NCBI GenBank assembly: GCA_020831635.1 | Contig: JAFIGC010000034.1 | Coordinates: 1 to 43,148, forward strand | Source of the DNA: Verrucomicrobiota bacterium | GTDB taxonomy: Bacteria; Verrucomicrobiota; Kiritimatiellia; SS1-B-03-39; UBA6053 | DNA length: 43,148 nucleotides | Reading direction: 5' to 3' | Shown here: positions 18,880 to 27,171 of the stretch, piece after piece | Position numbering within the stretch: the first letter of the stretch is position 1 | Layout of the letters: every line of letters begins with the position of its first letter | Position numbers and translations under genes: made by a program | Notes under the pieces: generated by a model | What the model saw: only the letters and a program-made list of their open reading frames with translations | What the model was told of the DNA's origin: nothing | Databases searched by the model: none

Positions 18880-20817
18880 TCACATTCCCTCTTCAGGCGG
18901 GAAATATTCCCGCAAGCTCCAGAAAAACAAGGGCTGCGGGGAAGATATTTCGAGGGCGTTCGGGCCGGGGAGACATTCGAAGGGTTCGCCGATGTCCTGC
19001 ATGTCTCCGGTCAGCGAGTCGGTGCCCTGGAGGATGTACTGTTGATAAAATTCACCGGTGAACGTCAGTTCGAATGAGCTGGTCCCGGTGTTCCGCAGGC
19101 TGCGGAAATGAGAGAGTTCCATATCCTCCTCGTAAGTCCTCAGCTTTACATCGGCACGGGGGGGGACACCCGAATCCGCAACCAAGACCGGGCGCGCGTT
19201 TTCCCAGTATTTCGAATCGAAGGTTCTCCAGGCCAAACCAGGGGTCTGCGGTGAAAAAAACAAGAGGTATTCTCCCGGCGGCAAACCGCCCAGCACATAA
19301 TTTCCATCGGAATCAGAGAGGGTTTCACTTATGAATTCGTCAGTCTCAAATCCATAGGCCACAACATAAACCTCCTCAACTCCCTCCCCATTGTCCTTTC
19401 GGGTTACGGTTCCGATAACCGTGCGACCGAGTTGCAAGCTCATGTCAAATCCCGCGTTCACACTTTCCGCGTCAATCTCGACGGTGTCATTTCCCGGGCT
19501 ACTTTCGTAGCGGGCACGGACATGAATGAAATTCGGGTCGCTGAAGCGAAGTTGATAGGCCCCACCCGCCAAACCGCCCAACGCATAGCTTCCGTCTGCA
19601 AGAGTGTACGTGCTGATGGCGTAGTTTTCGTTTAAAACCTCATCAAAATATGGAATCGCCTCAACCTGGATTCCCTCCAAGGGATCCCCCGTGTCCACGT
19701 CAGTCACGCTTCCCTGTATGAGGGCGGCGGAGGAAAGCTCCATCCCGAAATTTTGCAAGTGAAAGCCGGTTGAAAGAATGACTCCGGTTTGGGTGCGGCT
19801 CATGGCATAAATCGCGCCCAAACCATCTATAAAGACAAGCCGGTACTCTCTGGGGGGAAGTCCTCCGATCACATAATATCCGTTTTCATCCGTGAGTCCC
19901 GAGGCTTGAATAATCCATGAACCGTAACCAGAATCAAAATATTCCAAAAAAACAGAGATATTGGCAATGGGGAGTTCCGAACCCGCCGCCGTGACGATAC
20001 CCGATATTTTCGCACCTTGAATCATGGTAATATTGTGAGGGCCGCTGACATTCCCGGATGTGAGCCAGATCCCCTGCGATAACTCGAAAAGATGAACATC
20101 CCCATGAAAGGTTGTCAAAAATTCAGTGTGGTTTTGATAAACCAAAACCCCGATATGGTGCGCCCCCTCCGTAAGACCGCCCACGTAATACGTTCCGTCC
20201 TCAATCGTCGAGGCGCTTCCCACCCAGTCGAAGTCCCCCCATTCAAGATTGGGTTTGAAGACATCGATTGGCAGTCCCGCAGCCGGAGTGACGCCATCGG
20301 GCTCATAAACGGTTCCAAAGAGGACCCCACCCGTGTCCTGCGTGAGACTGAACCCGAAATTATCCGCGGTTCCATCGGTATAAACCGCGATGCGATAGGT
20401 TTCATTCGCCTCCGCCAGAAAATACAAATTGTGATCGGAAAACCAAAAGTTGTAAACCGAAGCATTGACTTTCTGAAGATTTTCCGGATCGTTTCCCTTC
20501 CAGACGGCGACCTGCAGATTCCCGGCTCCTATCGCGTATACCGACCCCCACACCCGGGTGGTTTCAGTTACCGACAGGCTGTACCAGGCGGATCCAGAAA
20601 CCGCATCCTGATATCCGATGGTATCCAGGGTCTCGTTCTCTTCAAGAAACGCCCCCGCCAAAGTCCCCACATCCCAGTAGGGCAGTTCCGTAACCGGAAT
20701 GGCATTTGCGAATGAAAAGTTTTCGGGAACGTCGGCATGGATGTGCGTGCTTTGCAGTTGAAAGACAACCGCAAAAATTGCATGAACAAATCTAAAACGT
20801 TTCAGCTTGGTTTTCAT
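18880..20817 (-). CDS. Secreted protein with carboxypeptidase-regulatory-like repeats
   Basis: The ATG at 20817 has GGAA about 8 nt upstream and starts a signal peptide (about residues 1-29, ending HIHA). The 645-residue protein then has a pre-peptidase-like beta domain (about 35-150) and five or so CarboxypepD_reg/SdrD_B-like beta-sandwich repeats. These are recognisable by the pattern I-x-G-x-V ... G-x-Y-x-(I/L)-GGL-x-x-G-x-Y, for instance ENGYYVIGGLPPREYRL and DGNYVLGGLPPGEYLL. The tail (LTFTGEFYQQYILQGTDSL) resembles the C-terminal module of many Verrucomicrobia secreted proteins. No PEP-CTERM tail or catalytic residues are seen. It lies 86 nt downstream of a PEP-CTERM gene without a clear terminator between them, so the two are probably co-transcribed. 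Confidence 0.8.
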   Translation of the reverse strand: MKTKLKRFRFVHAIFAVVFQLQSTHIHADVPENFSFANAIPVTELPYWDVGTLAGAFLEENETLDTIGYQDAVSGSAWYSLSVTETTRVWGSVYAIGAGNLQVAVWKGNDPENLQKVNASVYNFWFSDHNLYFLAEANETYRIAVYTDGTADNFGFSLTQDTGGVLFGTVYEPDGVTPAAGLPIDVFKPNLEWGDFDWVGSASTIEDGTYYVGGLTEGAHHIGVLVYQNHTEFLTTFHGDVHLFELSQGIWLTSGNVSGPHNITMIQGAKISGIVTAAGSELPIANISVFLEYFDSGYGSWIIQASGLTDENGYYVIGGLPPREYRLVFIDGLGAIYAMSRTQTGVILSTGFHLQNFGMELSSAALIQGSVTDVDTGDPLEGIQVEAIPYFDEVLNENYAISTYTLADGSYALGGLAGGAYQLRFSDPNFIHVRARYESSPGNDTVEIDAESVNAGFDMSLQLGRTVIGTVTRKDNGEGVEEVYVVAYGFETDEFISETLSDSDGNYVLGGLPPGEYLLFFSPQTPGLAWRTFDSKYWENARPVLVADSGVPPRADVKLRTYEEDMELSHFRSLRNTGTSSFELTFTGEFYQQYILQGTDSLTGDMQDIGEPFECLPGPNALEISSPQPLFFWSLREYFPPEEGM

Positions 20818-20903
20818 GATCAATTCCAGGTTTTGTGCGTCAGGGATTCAAGACTATGATATGGCAAGGACACCCTATTGGGCTCCGGGGATGCTGCACC
20901 CCT

Positions 20904-22943
20904 TCAATTCGCGTTTTTTCGGGGATGTTTGCTGCGGCGGCCAAGAAGCAGAGCGCTTCCCAGCAAGATCATGGTTAAAAGGATGGTCGACGGTTCAGGG
21001 ATCACCACAAGTTGGAGACTTCCATTCTGGAAGTAGGCGAAACGATCATCGCCTATGGATTGTCTGTTTCCAAATCCGAAATTGGAGATGTTGTTGAAAC
21101 CGCTTAGCGTAGAGATCAGGGTGTAAACCCCGTCATCGATCATATTCCAGTCAATCAGGGTACCATCCGCATTTACCAGGTTTGAAATACCAAATGTGTC
21201 ATGCATCGCGACGGATTTTCCATCCAGAACAGTCAACGTCGTCATTGGATTAAAGACAAAGTTGGCGCCGGGTGAAAAAGTCATATCGCTGCTAATGGTT
21301 CCCATCCCGCCGAAGGCGGCACCAGAAGCAATGTGAAAGGCTCCTCCACCGGTGTGGGCACCGTTCAAAAATAGAGTGCCTTCGTTAACAAAGGTTTCGC
21401 CAGTATAGATGTTGTTTCCGGACAGGACGAGTACTTCCGCGCCAAGCTTAACCACTGAGCCATCACCAGTAATCGACCCGGATAAGTTTATATAATCAGA
21501 GCGGTGAAAATGTACTTGTGTGCCTGGTGAAGTGGTTATATCACCATGCACCCAACCCGTTGAAGTATTGTCCCCGATTTTCAAGGTCCCTTCGTTCACA
21601 AACGTGCCAGCGGTGTGGGTGCTGTTGCCTGTAAGTGTCAAAAGACCAGCTCCATACTTAACCAAACTTCCTTCACCAGAGATGTCACCAGCGAATGTCA
21701 GGTTGTTAGAACGATGGAACTGAAGCCCCGTGTTGGCGGATAAACTCACATCGCCCGAAAGAAAACCGTTTGTGGAATTGTTGCCAATTCTCAAGGTTCC
21801 TGCAGAAACAACTGTTCCTCCAGTATGTGAAATATTCCCGGTGAGGGTTAATGTGTTTTCTGATAATTTCTCAAATATACCCTGACCAGATATATTCCTT
21901 GTAAAAATTACGTCATCAGATCGGTTAAATTGGAGCCGTGCACCGTTATCAATTCGAATATTACCGGCAACGGTTCCAGTTGTAGTGTTGTTACCCAATC
22001 GAAGTGTACCTCCAGTAACAATTGTTTGGCCAGTTATAGAATTGTTTTGTAATAATGTCAGCATGTTTGATCCATTTTTGATAAAATTGCCCGAGCCAGA
22101 CACCACATAATTATAAGTGATATCATCAGATCTTCGAAACGCGAATACTCCATTTCCGCTAACGAAAACATCGGAGCTAATTTCACCATTTGTTCCATTA
22201 TCACCTACTGTAAGTGATCCATTTTCAACTCTAGCTTGCTGCGCAAAGGTGTTATTTCCTGTCAGGGTTACTGCGCTTGCCCAGCCATCAACTATAAGGT
22301 ATCCATTTCCCGAAATTATCCCACCATACGTGACGGTTCCCGCATCAAAGGAGACCCTGCCTGAATTCAACAAACTAATGTTTCCTGTAACCGATCCTCC
22401 AACATATAAAGCCCCAATTGACAACCTGCCAGAATTAACAGTTGTTCCGCCTGTGTAGGTATTGTTTGCCCATAAATAAACTGTTCCAGAGCCCCTTACT
22501 TCTATACCGCCACTTCCTGAAATCACTCCTCTCAATCTGATTCCTGAGTTACTGCCTGAAGGATCGACACTTAGAGTTCCTGATGGGATTTCGATAGGAT
22601 TCCATATTGACCAATGTTCCCCCGTAATAGAAGAAATGGCTTTCAATGTTTGATTAAATGTAATTTTTTCTCCGGTTATGGAGACACTTCCTGATCCATA
22701 TTTTTCAATAGACGCGATTGTGATAGGATTCGTTACGGTCACATTTGCTGATACTGAACTAAATTGTGCACGCTGGTTTCCGCTAGCAAAAGGGCTGAAA
22801 CTGTACAAATTCCAATTTTGCCGATTATTCCAGTTGTTATCTGTACTGCCGGTCCAACTTCTAATAGTTTGAGCATGGACAGAAAGCATCCCCAGCCCGA
22901 GGAGGGTGGAGAGGATGAGGGTTTTTATTTGGTTTGGATTCAT
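20904..22943 (-). CDS. PEP-CTERM autotransporter-type beta-strand repeat protein
   Basis: The 679-residue product begins with a signal peptide ending SVHAQ. It carries about eight beta-helix rungs of the autotransporter-associated type (GNNTYTGGTTVNSGRL, LTLTGNISHTGGTVVSAGTL, LTLTGNSTHTAGTFVNEGTL) and ends with VIPEPST, a hydrophobic helix and an unusually long basic tail (GRRSKHPRKNAN). By family knowledge this tail is cut and sorted by an exosortase; none is encoded here. I chose the ATG at 22943 because the signal peptide begins there, although an in-frame ATG at 22979 is possible and neither has a clear ribosome binding site. A 48-bp element shared with the LuxR-type gene starts 70 bp upstream. 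Confidence 0.85.
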   Translation of the reverse strand: MNPNQIKTLILSTLLGLGMLSVHAQTIRSWTGSTDNNWNNRQNWNLYSFSPFASGNQRAQFSSVSANVTVTNPITIASIEKYGSGSVSITGEKITFNQTLKAISSITGEHWSIWNPIEIPSGTLSVDPSGSNSGIRLRGVISGSGGIEVRGSGTVYLWANNTYTGGTTVNSGRLSIGALYVGGSVTGNISLLNSGRVSFDAGTVTYGGIISGNGYLIVDGWASAVTLTGNNTFAQQARVENGSLTVGDNGTNGEISSDVFVSGNGVFAFRRSDDITYNYVVSGSGNFIKNGSNMLTLLQNNSITGQTIVTGGTLRLGNNTTTGTVAGNIRIDNGARLQFNRSDDVIFTRNISGQGIFEKLSENTLTLTGNISHTGGTVVSAGTLRIGNNSTNGFLSGDVSLSANTGLQFHRSNNLTFAGDISGEGSLVKYGAGLLTLTGNSTHTAGTFVNEGTLKIGDNTSTGWVHGDITTSPGTQVHFHRSDYINLSGSITGDGSVVKLGAEVLVLSGNNIYTGETFVNEGTLFLNGAHTGGGAFHIASGAAFGGMGTISSDMTFSPGANFVFNPMTTLTVLDGKSVAMHDTFGISNLVNADGTLIDWNMIDDGVYTLISTLSGFNNISNFGFGNRQSIGDDRFAYFQNGSLQLVVIPEPSTILLTMILLGSALLLGRRSKHPRKNAN

Positions 22944-23012
22944 AGCGGCGGATGGGTTGGAAAGGTTTATATCAAACATGAACCCCCATAGGATGAACCT
23001 TTCAGGAGATTC

Positions 23013-23060
23013 CGCCAAGATGTTTGAAAAAGAAAAAGCCGGGTACGAAGTACGGACATT
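23013..23060 (-). promoter_or_regulatory. Shared 48-bp upstream element, copy 1
   Basis: This 48-nt block matches the block at 29899-29946 at 39 of 48 positions with no gap. Conserved parts are CGCCAAGATGTT at one end and two GTAC words three nucleotides apart, followed by GGACATT, at the other; an A-rich stretch lies between. It sits 70 bp upstream of the PEP-CTERM start at 22943, nearly the same distance as the other copy has to the LuxR-type gene. It is likely an operator or promoter of a common regulator. Confidence 0.7.
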
Positions 23061-23092
23061 CAGCCCATGATATCCGGCAAACCCTCACCCCC

Positions 23093-23971
23093 TCAATGGG
23101 GAGGAAGTCGACGACTGCGCTGGAGGACTTTGCTGACGGCGGCGGGAGTCATCTGGAGCAGTTGCCCGAGGGTTTCGGTGTTCAATCCCTCGCGGGCGGC
23201 GCGGCAGATGACGAGGTCGCGCCCCGGATGTCCGTGAAGGTCCCGGAAATCGTCCCAGGACAGCCCCTGTTCTGCTTCGGCCTCCAGGATGAGGCGGTGG
23301 AGCACGTCCTCGGGGAGCACCAGGGAAACTGCAGTCGGGCACGTGGAGAGCGGGCCCGGCAGGGAGCCAATCCCCTCGTGGATCCCTTCCCGCAAAACTT
23401 GCAGAAGCAGGGAACGGTAGTCCGTTCGCTGGGGTTGTGGCTGAATCCAATCCCGGCAATGGGCGGGGTTGAGCCAATCCGCGACGCTGCTCCACCCATG
23501 GGCAATCATTCCGCTGATGGCCATCTCCGGGTTGGAGGCGGTTCCGGATGGAAGCCAGGGCAAAGCGGGTCCGTGAAAGCCCTGCGCGGTTCGATGCGGA
23601 TGGAGGTGAAGGTAATGTGAGGCCCTTAGCAAGGTGTCGTCATCCTCCGCCAGGGCCTTGGCATCATAGTTCCCGGCGAACAAATGTCCCCGGAAATTGT
23701 GGCGGGCGCGGTGCCGATGGCCGTAACAGAGGTTCATCCAGTGCATGAATCGCGGCAAAACGCCTTTTTCAACATGCAAGACCACATGGAAATGGTCAGG
23801 AAGCAGTACATACCCCGAAATCCGCACCGCGTGCAACCCTGTCCCCTCCGACAGGCAGGAGACCATGTGCGAAAAATCCTCCGCGTCCCGGAACAGGTGA
23901 AGTCCCGGGTTGGAGCGATTGGTGATGAACCACCATCCCGCATTCTGGAAGTCTGATCGTGAAACTGCCAT
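23093..23971 (-). CDS. RAYT: REP-associated Y1 (IS200-like) transposase with HTH tail
   Basis: The 292-residue protein has the Y1 transposase fold with the HUH-type motif HFH at residues 60-62 (LLPDHFHVVLH) and the catalytic tyrosine probably Y120 (ASHYLHLHPHR). A C-terminal region (about 215-292) resembles the DnaA-like helix-turn-helix found in many such single-copy transposases. These enzymes bind and process hairpin REP sequences and are usually not mobile themselves. I chose the ATG at 23971 with AGG 5-6 nt upstream; a longer reading to 24100 adds residues with no family match. It sits between PEP-CTERM genes on the same strand. REP-like hairpins occur further right in the window, though none clearly flanks this gene. 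Confidence 0.85.
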   Translation of the reverse strand: MAVSRSDFQNAGWWFITNRSNPGLHLFRDAEDFSHMVSCLSEGTGLHAVRISGYVLLPDHFHVVLHVEKGVLPRFMHWMNLCYGHRHRARHNFRGHLFAGNYDAKALAEDDDTLLRASHYLHLHPHRTAQGFHGPALPWLPSGTASNPEMAISGMIAHGWSSVADWLNPAHCRDWIQPQPQRTDYRSLLLQVLREGIHEGIGSLPGPLSTCPTAVSLVLPEDVLHRLILEAEAEQGLSWDDFRDLHGHPGRDLVICRAAREGLNTETLGQLLQMTPAAVSKVLQRSRRLPPH

Positions 23972-24053
23972 AAAACCTGCTGCACGAATTGTGCGGAAAA
24001 TGCAAAAAAATGTCAATGGGGAAATGTCTTGTGAAAAAAAACGAAACTTCTTC

Positions 24054-25190
24054 TTACGTTTTTTTGCGGACGCCCCAAAAAACCAAACACAAGATCCCAC
24101 TGATCGCCATGAGTGAGAAAGCGCTCAATTCAGGAATCACCACATATAAAGCCACCCCTTCTTGAAGGCTCGGATGCAAAGTCGACGGTTGATACGTGAC
24201 ATGAAACATGGCGTGGCCAAAGGTCGCAACCACATCCCCTTCCGCCAAACCAAAGAATGCGCCCGTGAGAACGCCGGAAGTTTCCAAAATCTGAAAAACA
24301 TCCCCCTCATTCGGAGTATAGCCATTGATCAAACTCAAGGAAAGGCCACCGTCCAGATTGACGTTGCCGAGAACGCGCAACACATCGAATTCCCCCATGC
24401 CCGTTCCCCCCAGCTCCATTTCCAGGATGCCGGTGGCCATTTGGGTGAAATTTCCGTCGATGGTGAGCAGTCCGGGGGAATTTCCCGGGGCGACCACGCC
24501 ATGATTGATCACATTTGCCTGAACCAGCCCCCCGCCACCCGTCAAGGTCCCGGTTTGCCAAAGGGTGATCGCCCCAGAAGCAAGCACGATCTCCCCCCCG
24601 TCACGCACCTCCAGGATGCCGTTCCCTCTGGACTGGGAGTTGTGCCCCCCGACACGGACGGCGTTGGAACTGCTCCACTTTGATCCGTATCCAGAGACCG
24701 TCGCATGTCCCGTGCCCGTCAGCGTTTCCCCCAAATATGCAATTCCGGCTGTCACCAGCTCTGCGCCGTCAAGAATTTCCACCGTTCCCTGCCCGATACG
24801 TCCTACTGAAAAATGCCCTGTACTTGTGCTCGTGGAGAAAAACGTAGATCCTACACCCTCCACCCGCACGAGTGCTTGAGAATGTGAGCCATTGCCAATA
24901 TATGTGATGCCGTTTGACATCAAAGTACCAGCGGTATCAACTGAGATCTCGATATTTCCATTTAAACTGAAACTCCCGGCCGACATTTGGGACTCAGATC
25001 CTTCTATCAGAATTCTGTTTGGGCTACCACTTTCAGACGATGATATTGAAATAGAAGCCGACAGGTCCAAACTTCCTCCCGAGTGTATATGAACAAGACT
25101 ATCACCAGAACTCAAATTGAGTTGGCCGGCCTGAAAAGCCCCCTCTAACTGCAGGGTTGATTGGGATACAGTTAAATTCTGTTGAATCAA
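24054..25190 (-). CDS. C-terminal part of a PEP-CTERM-like protein, out of frame with its N-terminal half
   Basis: This frame carries the continuation of the beta-helix protein encoded upstream. It has repeats of the type VRVEGVGSTF and GHATVSGYGSKWSS, a typical GVVAPGNSPGLLTIDGNF late-repeat motif, and a C-terminal sorting-like tail (VIPELS, hydrophobic helix, VRKKT). It has no signal peptide or credible start: the first codon available is a TTG in mid-domain. It joins the upstream gene across a run of nine G at 25192-25200 (minus strand). Removing one G gives a continuous 1028-residue protein. Note that the sorting motif reads PEL, not PEP. Confidence 0.8.
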   Translation of the reverse strand: MIQQNLTVSQSTLQLEGAFQAGQLNLSSGDSLVHIHSGGSLDLSASISISSSESGSPNRILIEGSESQMSAGSFSLNGNIEISVDTAGTLMSNGITYIGNGSHSQALVRVEGVGSTFFSTSTSTGHFSVGRIGQGTVEILDGAELVTAGIAYLGETLTGTGHATVSGYGSKWSSSNAVRVGGHNSQSRGNGILEVRDGGEIVLASGAITLWQTGTLTGGGGLVQANVINHGVVAPGNSPGLLTIDGNFTQMATGILEMELGGTGMGEFDVLRVLGNVNLDGGLSLSLINGYTPNEGDVFQILETSGVLTGAFFGLAEGDVVATFGHAMFHVTYQPSTLHPSLQEGVALYVVIPELSAFSLMAISGILCLVFWGVRKKT

Positions 25191-27141
25191 GCCCCCCCCC
25201 TTGAATCACCATAGAACCTGGACCTGCCACCCTCAGTCTACGCAAGGGCTGGGTGGTCGATAATCCGTTGATAAACAATGCCGAGGCGGAATCATCCACG
25301 AAGACATATAATCCTTCATTCTCGCTCAGGCTTGCCACTTTTCCTGTGACAGCTAAGCTGGCACCGGATGCGATTCCAAGCATTGCCTGCGTGCCAAATG
25401 ATTGGTGATTCAATAATAAATCACCAGAGAGGGTAACATCAGAATTTTGCAGTACGGCAAGAGAAGCGTTTCCCAATCCAGGGGAAATTGCTTCAGTAAG
25501 TTCGTTGACCACAATGGATTTCGTTAGTGATATGCTTCCGTCGAAAGCAACAGCACCATCTCTGTGCAAATAAACTAAACCACCATCAGCTCCGAGTGCA
25601 TTTGCATTGTTGATGGTAGTGTAGATGCCAAGGTATGTGTCTCCAGTATACGCATTGATCCCGCTCAATTTCAGCTGAAACGAATTGCCAGAGGTATATA
25701 AACCCAAGCCTACGGCTTCCAAACCGGCGGTACCAGTGATCACGGAGGAAATTTCTTTCAACCCTCGGGCGCTCACCCCTGAATTAGAGGACAGGGCAAT
25801 TACCCCGGTTGTGTTGCCAAAGGCAAGGGTGCCACCGTGAATGTTCGCATGTTCATTCATCAACACCACCCCGCTCTGCAGGGAAAGGGTGTTGCCCGGG
25901 CCGATGTTCAAATTAGTCCCAGCCACACTGTTGTTGTCGTTGATAAACAGGGAATTTGCGGACGCGTTGGCGGACAGTGAAGCAGATGCGGTCATCCGCA
26001 CATTATCATCCAGCGTCCCCTGGAAATCACTCCGGTATTCGGTGGCGGTGTTCAGGTGCCGCACGCCGCCCTGGGAGTCATAGGTGGTCAGGCCATAGCT
26101 TAACGCGTGCGCATAGAAAATATGGGGGGAAATGGAAAGCTGCGTGGAATCGGCGGCGCCCCCGCCACCCAGCAAGCTGGGCGAGGCACCAAAAAATAGG
26201 CGAGTTGCGCCGGGACCCGTTTCACCCAGATTCGGGCCGCCCAGCAACAAAAACGCGCCCGCTTCCCGTTGCAGGGCCTGTTGGGTAACTAGCTCCACCT
26301 GGGTGGAGGCGTTTGGACGGGACAATGTCAAAATGGATGTCCCAGCTTCCAAGGAGAGCAGGCTGATCACTTCACGGGTGGTGGTGTTATGATTACTTCC
26401 ATGCAATGTAAACCTTCCTGATCGCAAGAACAGTTCGGCATCGTCATGGATGCGATCTGGATTTTCGGACAAAGAGGTTCCGTCACCCGCCTGTAAATGC
26501 CCACGATGAGAAATCTGTATACGTTGCGTTTCAAGAAAACCACCACTATCCCCTAGCAGATTGAACGAACCCCAACGAGCGATTTGCACGTCACCCGAAA
26601 AAAGATTTGAAGCATAAAAATTGGCGTGATCTGAGCTGGTGGTGGTTTGAATTCCGCCAGTACCAAAAATATTCCCGTAAAAATGCTTTTGTCCACCCAG
26701 ATCAATGCGTAAATCCTGTCCATTGGTCTGAATGTTCCCAAGAAAGGTCATGGCTTGACCAGGCCCAACTTGTACCCGATCCCAATTGCTTGGATTCAAG
26801 GCTAGGTCTACATTGAAAACATGCGCTCCAGTAGGAGCTCTTGCGTTAACACTCCGTATTGTGAGTGTTGATGCGTTGATACCATCAAAAGTATGTGCGG
26901 CTGCGGTGTTGTTAAACTGAACATTTGCCACCAACCAGTCCGCATCCAGGGTGATGGTCTGTGGCGTCAATGAAGCGATTGTGATTGTGGCGGTGCCATT
27001 GTTCGTGGGCATGACCCCGGTCGACCAATTGTCCGGGTTGGACCAGAGGGTGTCCGATCCATTTCCGGTCCATGTTTGTGCATGGCTCTGGACGGTGACC
27101 GCCCCAAGCAAAACACACAAGCCTCTGATGAAGTACCGCAT
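25102..27141 (-). CDS. N-terminal part of PEP-CTERM-like beta-helix protein, frameshifted at a G9 tract
   Basis: The ATG at 27141 has an excellent AGGAGG a few nucleotides upstream and a signal peptide ending SHAQ. The protein is a passenger of the autotransporter type (WTGNGSDTLWSNPDNWSTG start; later NAYTGDTYLGIYTTINNANALG). After residue ~649 (SMVIQGGG) the frame runs through nine G and then into 29 residues of nonsense before a stop at 25102. The product as written is 679 residues and lacks a sorting tail, so it would be released rather than anchored. It is 30 nt downstream of the preceding PEP-CTERM gene and so is likely in the same operon. Confidence 0.82.
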   Translation of the reverse strand: MRYFIRGLCVLLGAVTVQSHAQTWTGNGSDTLWSNPDNWSTGVMPTNNGTATITIASLTPQTITLDADWLVANVQFNNTAAAHTFDGINASTLTIRSVNARAPTGAHVFNVDLALNPSNWDRVQVGPGQAMTFLGNIQTNGQDLRIDLGGQKHFYGNIFGTGGIQTTTSSDHANFYASNLFSGDVQIARWGSFNLLGDSGGFLETQRIQISHRGHLQAGDGTSLSENPDRIHDDAELFLRSGRFTLHGSNHNTTTREVISLLSLEAGTSILTLSRPNASTQVELVTQQALQREAGAFLLLGGPNLGETGPGATRLFFGASPSLLGGGGAADSTQLSISPHIFYAHALSYGLTTYDSQGGVRHLNTATEYRSDFQGTLDDNVRMTASASLSANASANSLFINDNNSVAGTNLNIGPGNTLSLQSGVVLMNEHANIHGGTLAFGNTTGVIALSSNSGVSARGLKEISSVITGTAGLEAVGLGLYTSGNSFQLKLSGINAYTGDTYLGIYTTINNANALGADGGLVYLHRDGAVAFDGSISLTKSIVVNELTEAISPGLGNASLAVLQNSDVTLSGDLLLNHQSFGTQAMLGIASGASLAVTGKVASLSENEGLYVFVDDSASALFINGLSTTQPLRRLRVAGPGSMVIQGGGLDSTEFNCIPINPAVRGGFSGRPTQFEFW
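25192..25200 (-). repeat. G9 homopolymer (C9 on plus strand), candidate phase-variation tract
   Basis: Nine consecutive C on the plus strand lie exactly where the reading frame of the beta-helix protein breaks. With eight G (or eleven) the two halves fuse into one frame that ends in the sorting tail; with nine they do not. A sequencing error in the run cannot be excluded. Confidence 0.85.
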
Positions 27142-27171
27142 GCCCCCTCCTGATAACGTGAAATTAAAGAA

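Noticed and set aside
20887-20903. Terminator between the PEP-CTERM gene and the downstream secreted-protein gene
   Set aside because: A GGGG/CCCC pair is present but the stem is short and no T run follows.
23971-24100. N-terminal extension of the RAYT
   Set aside because: The extra residues are lysine/phenylalanine-rich low-complexity translation, and the ATG at 23971 has a ribosome site at the proper distance.
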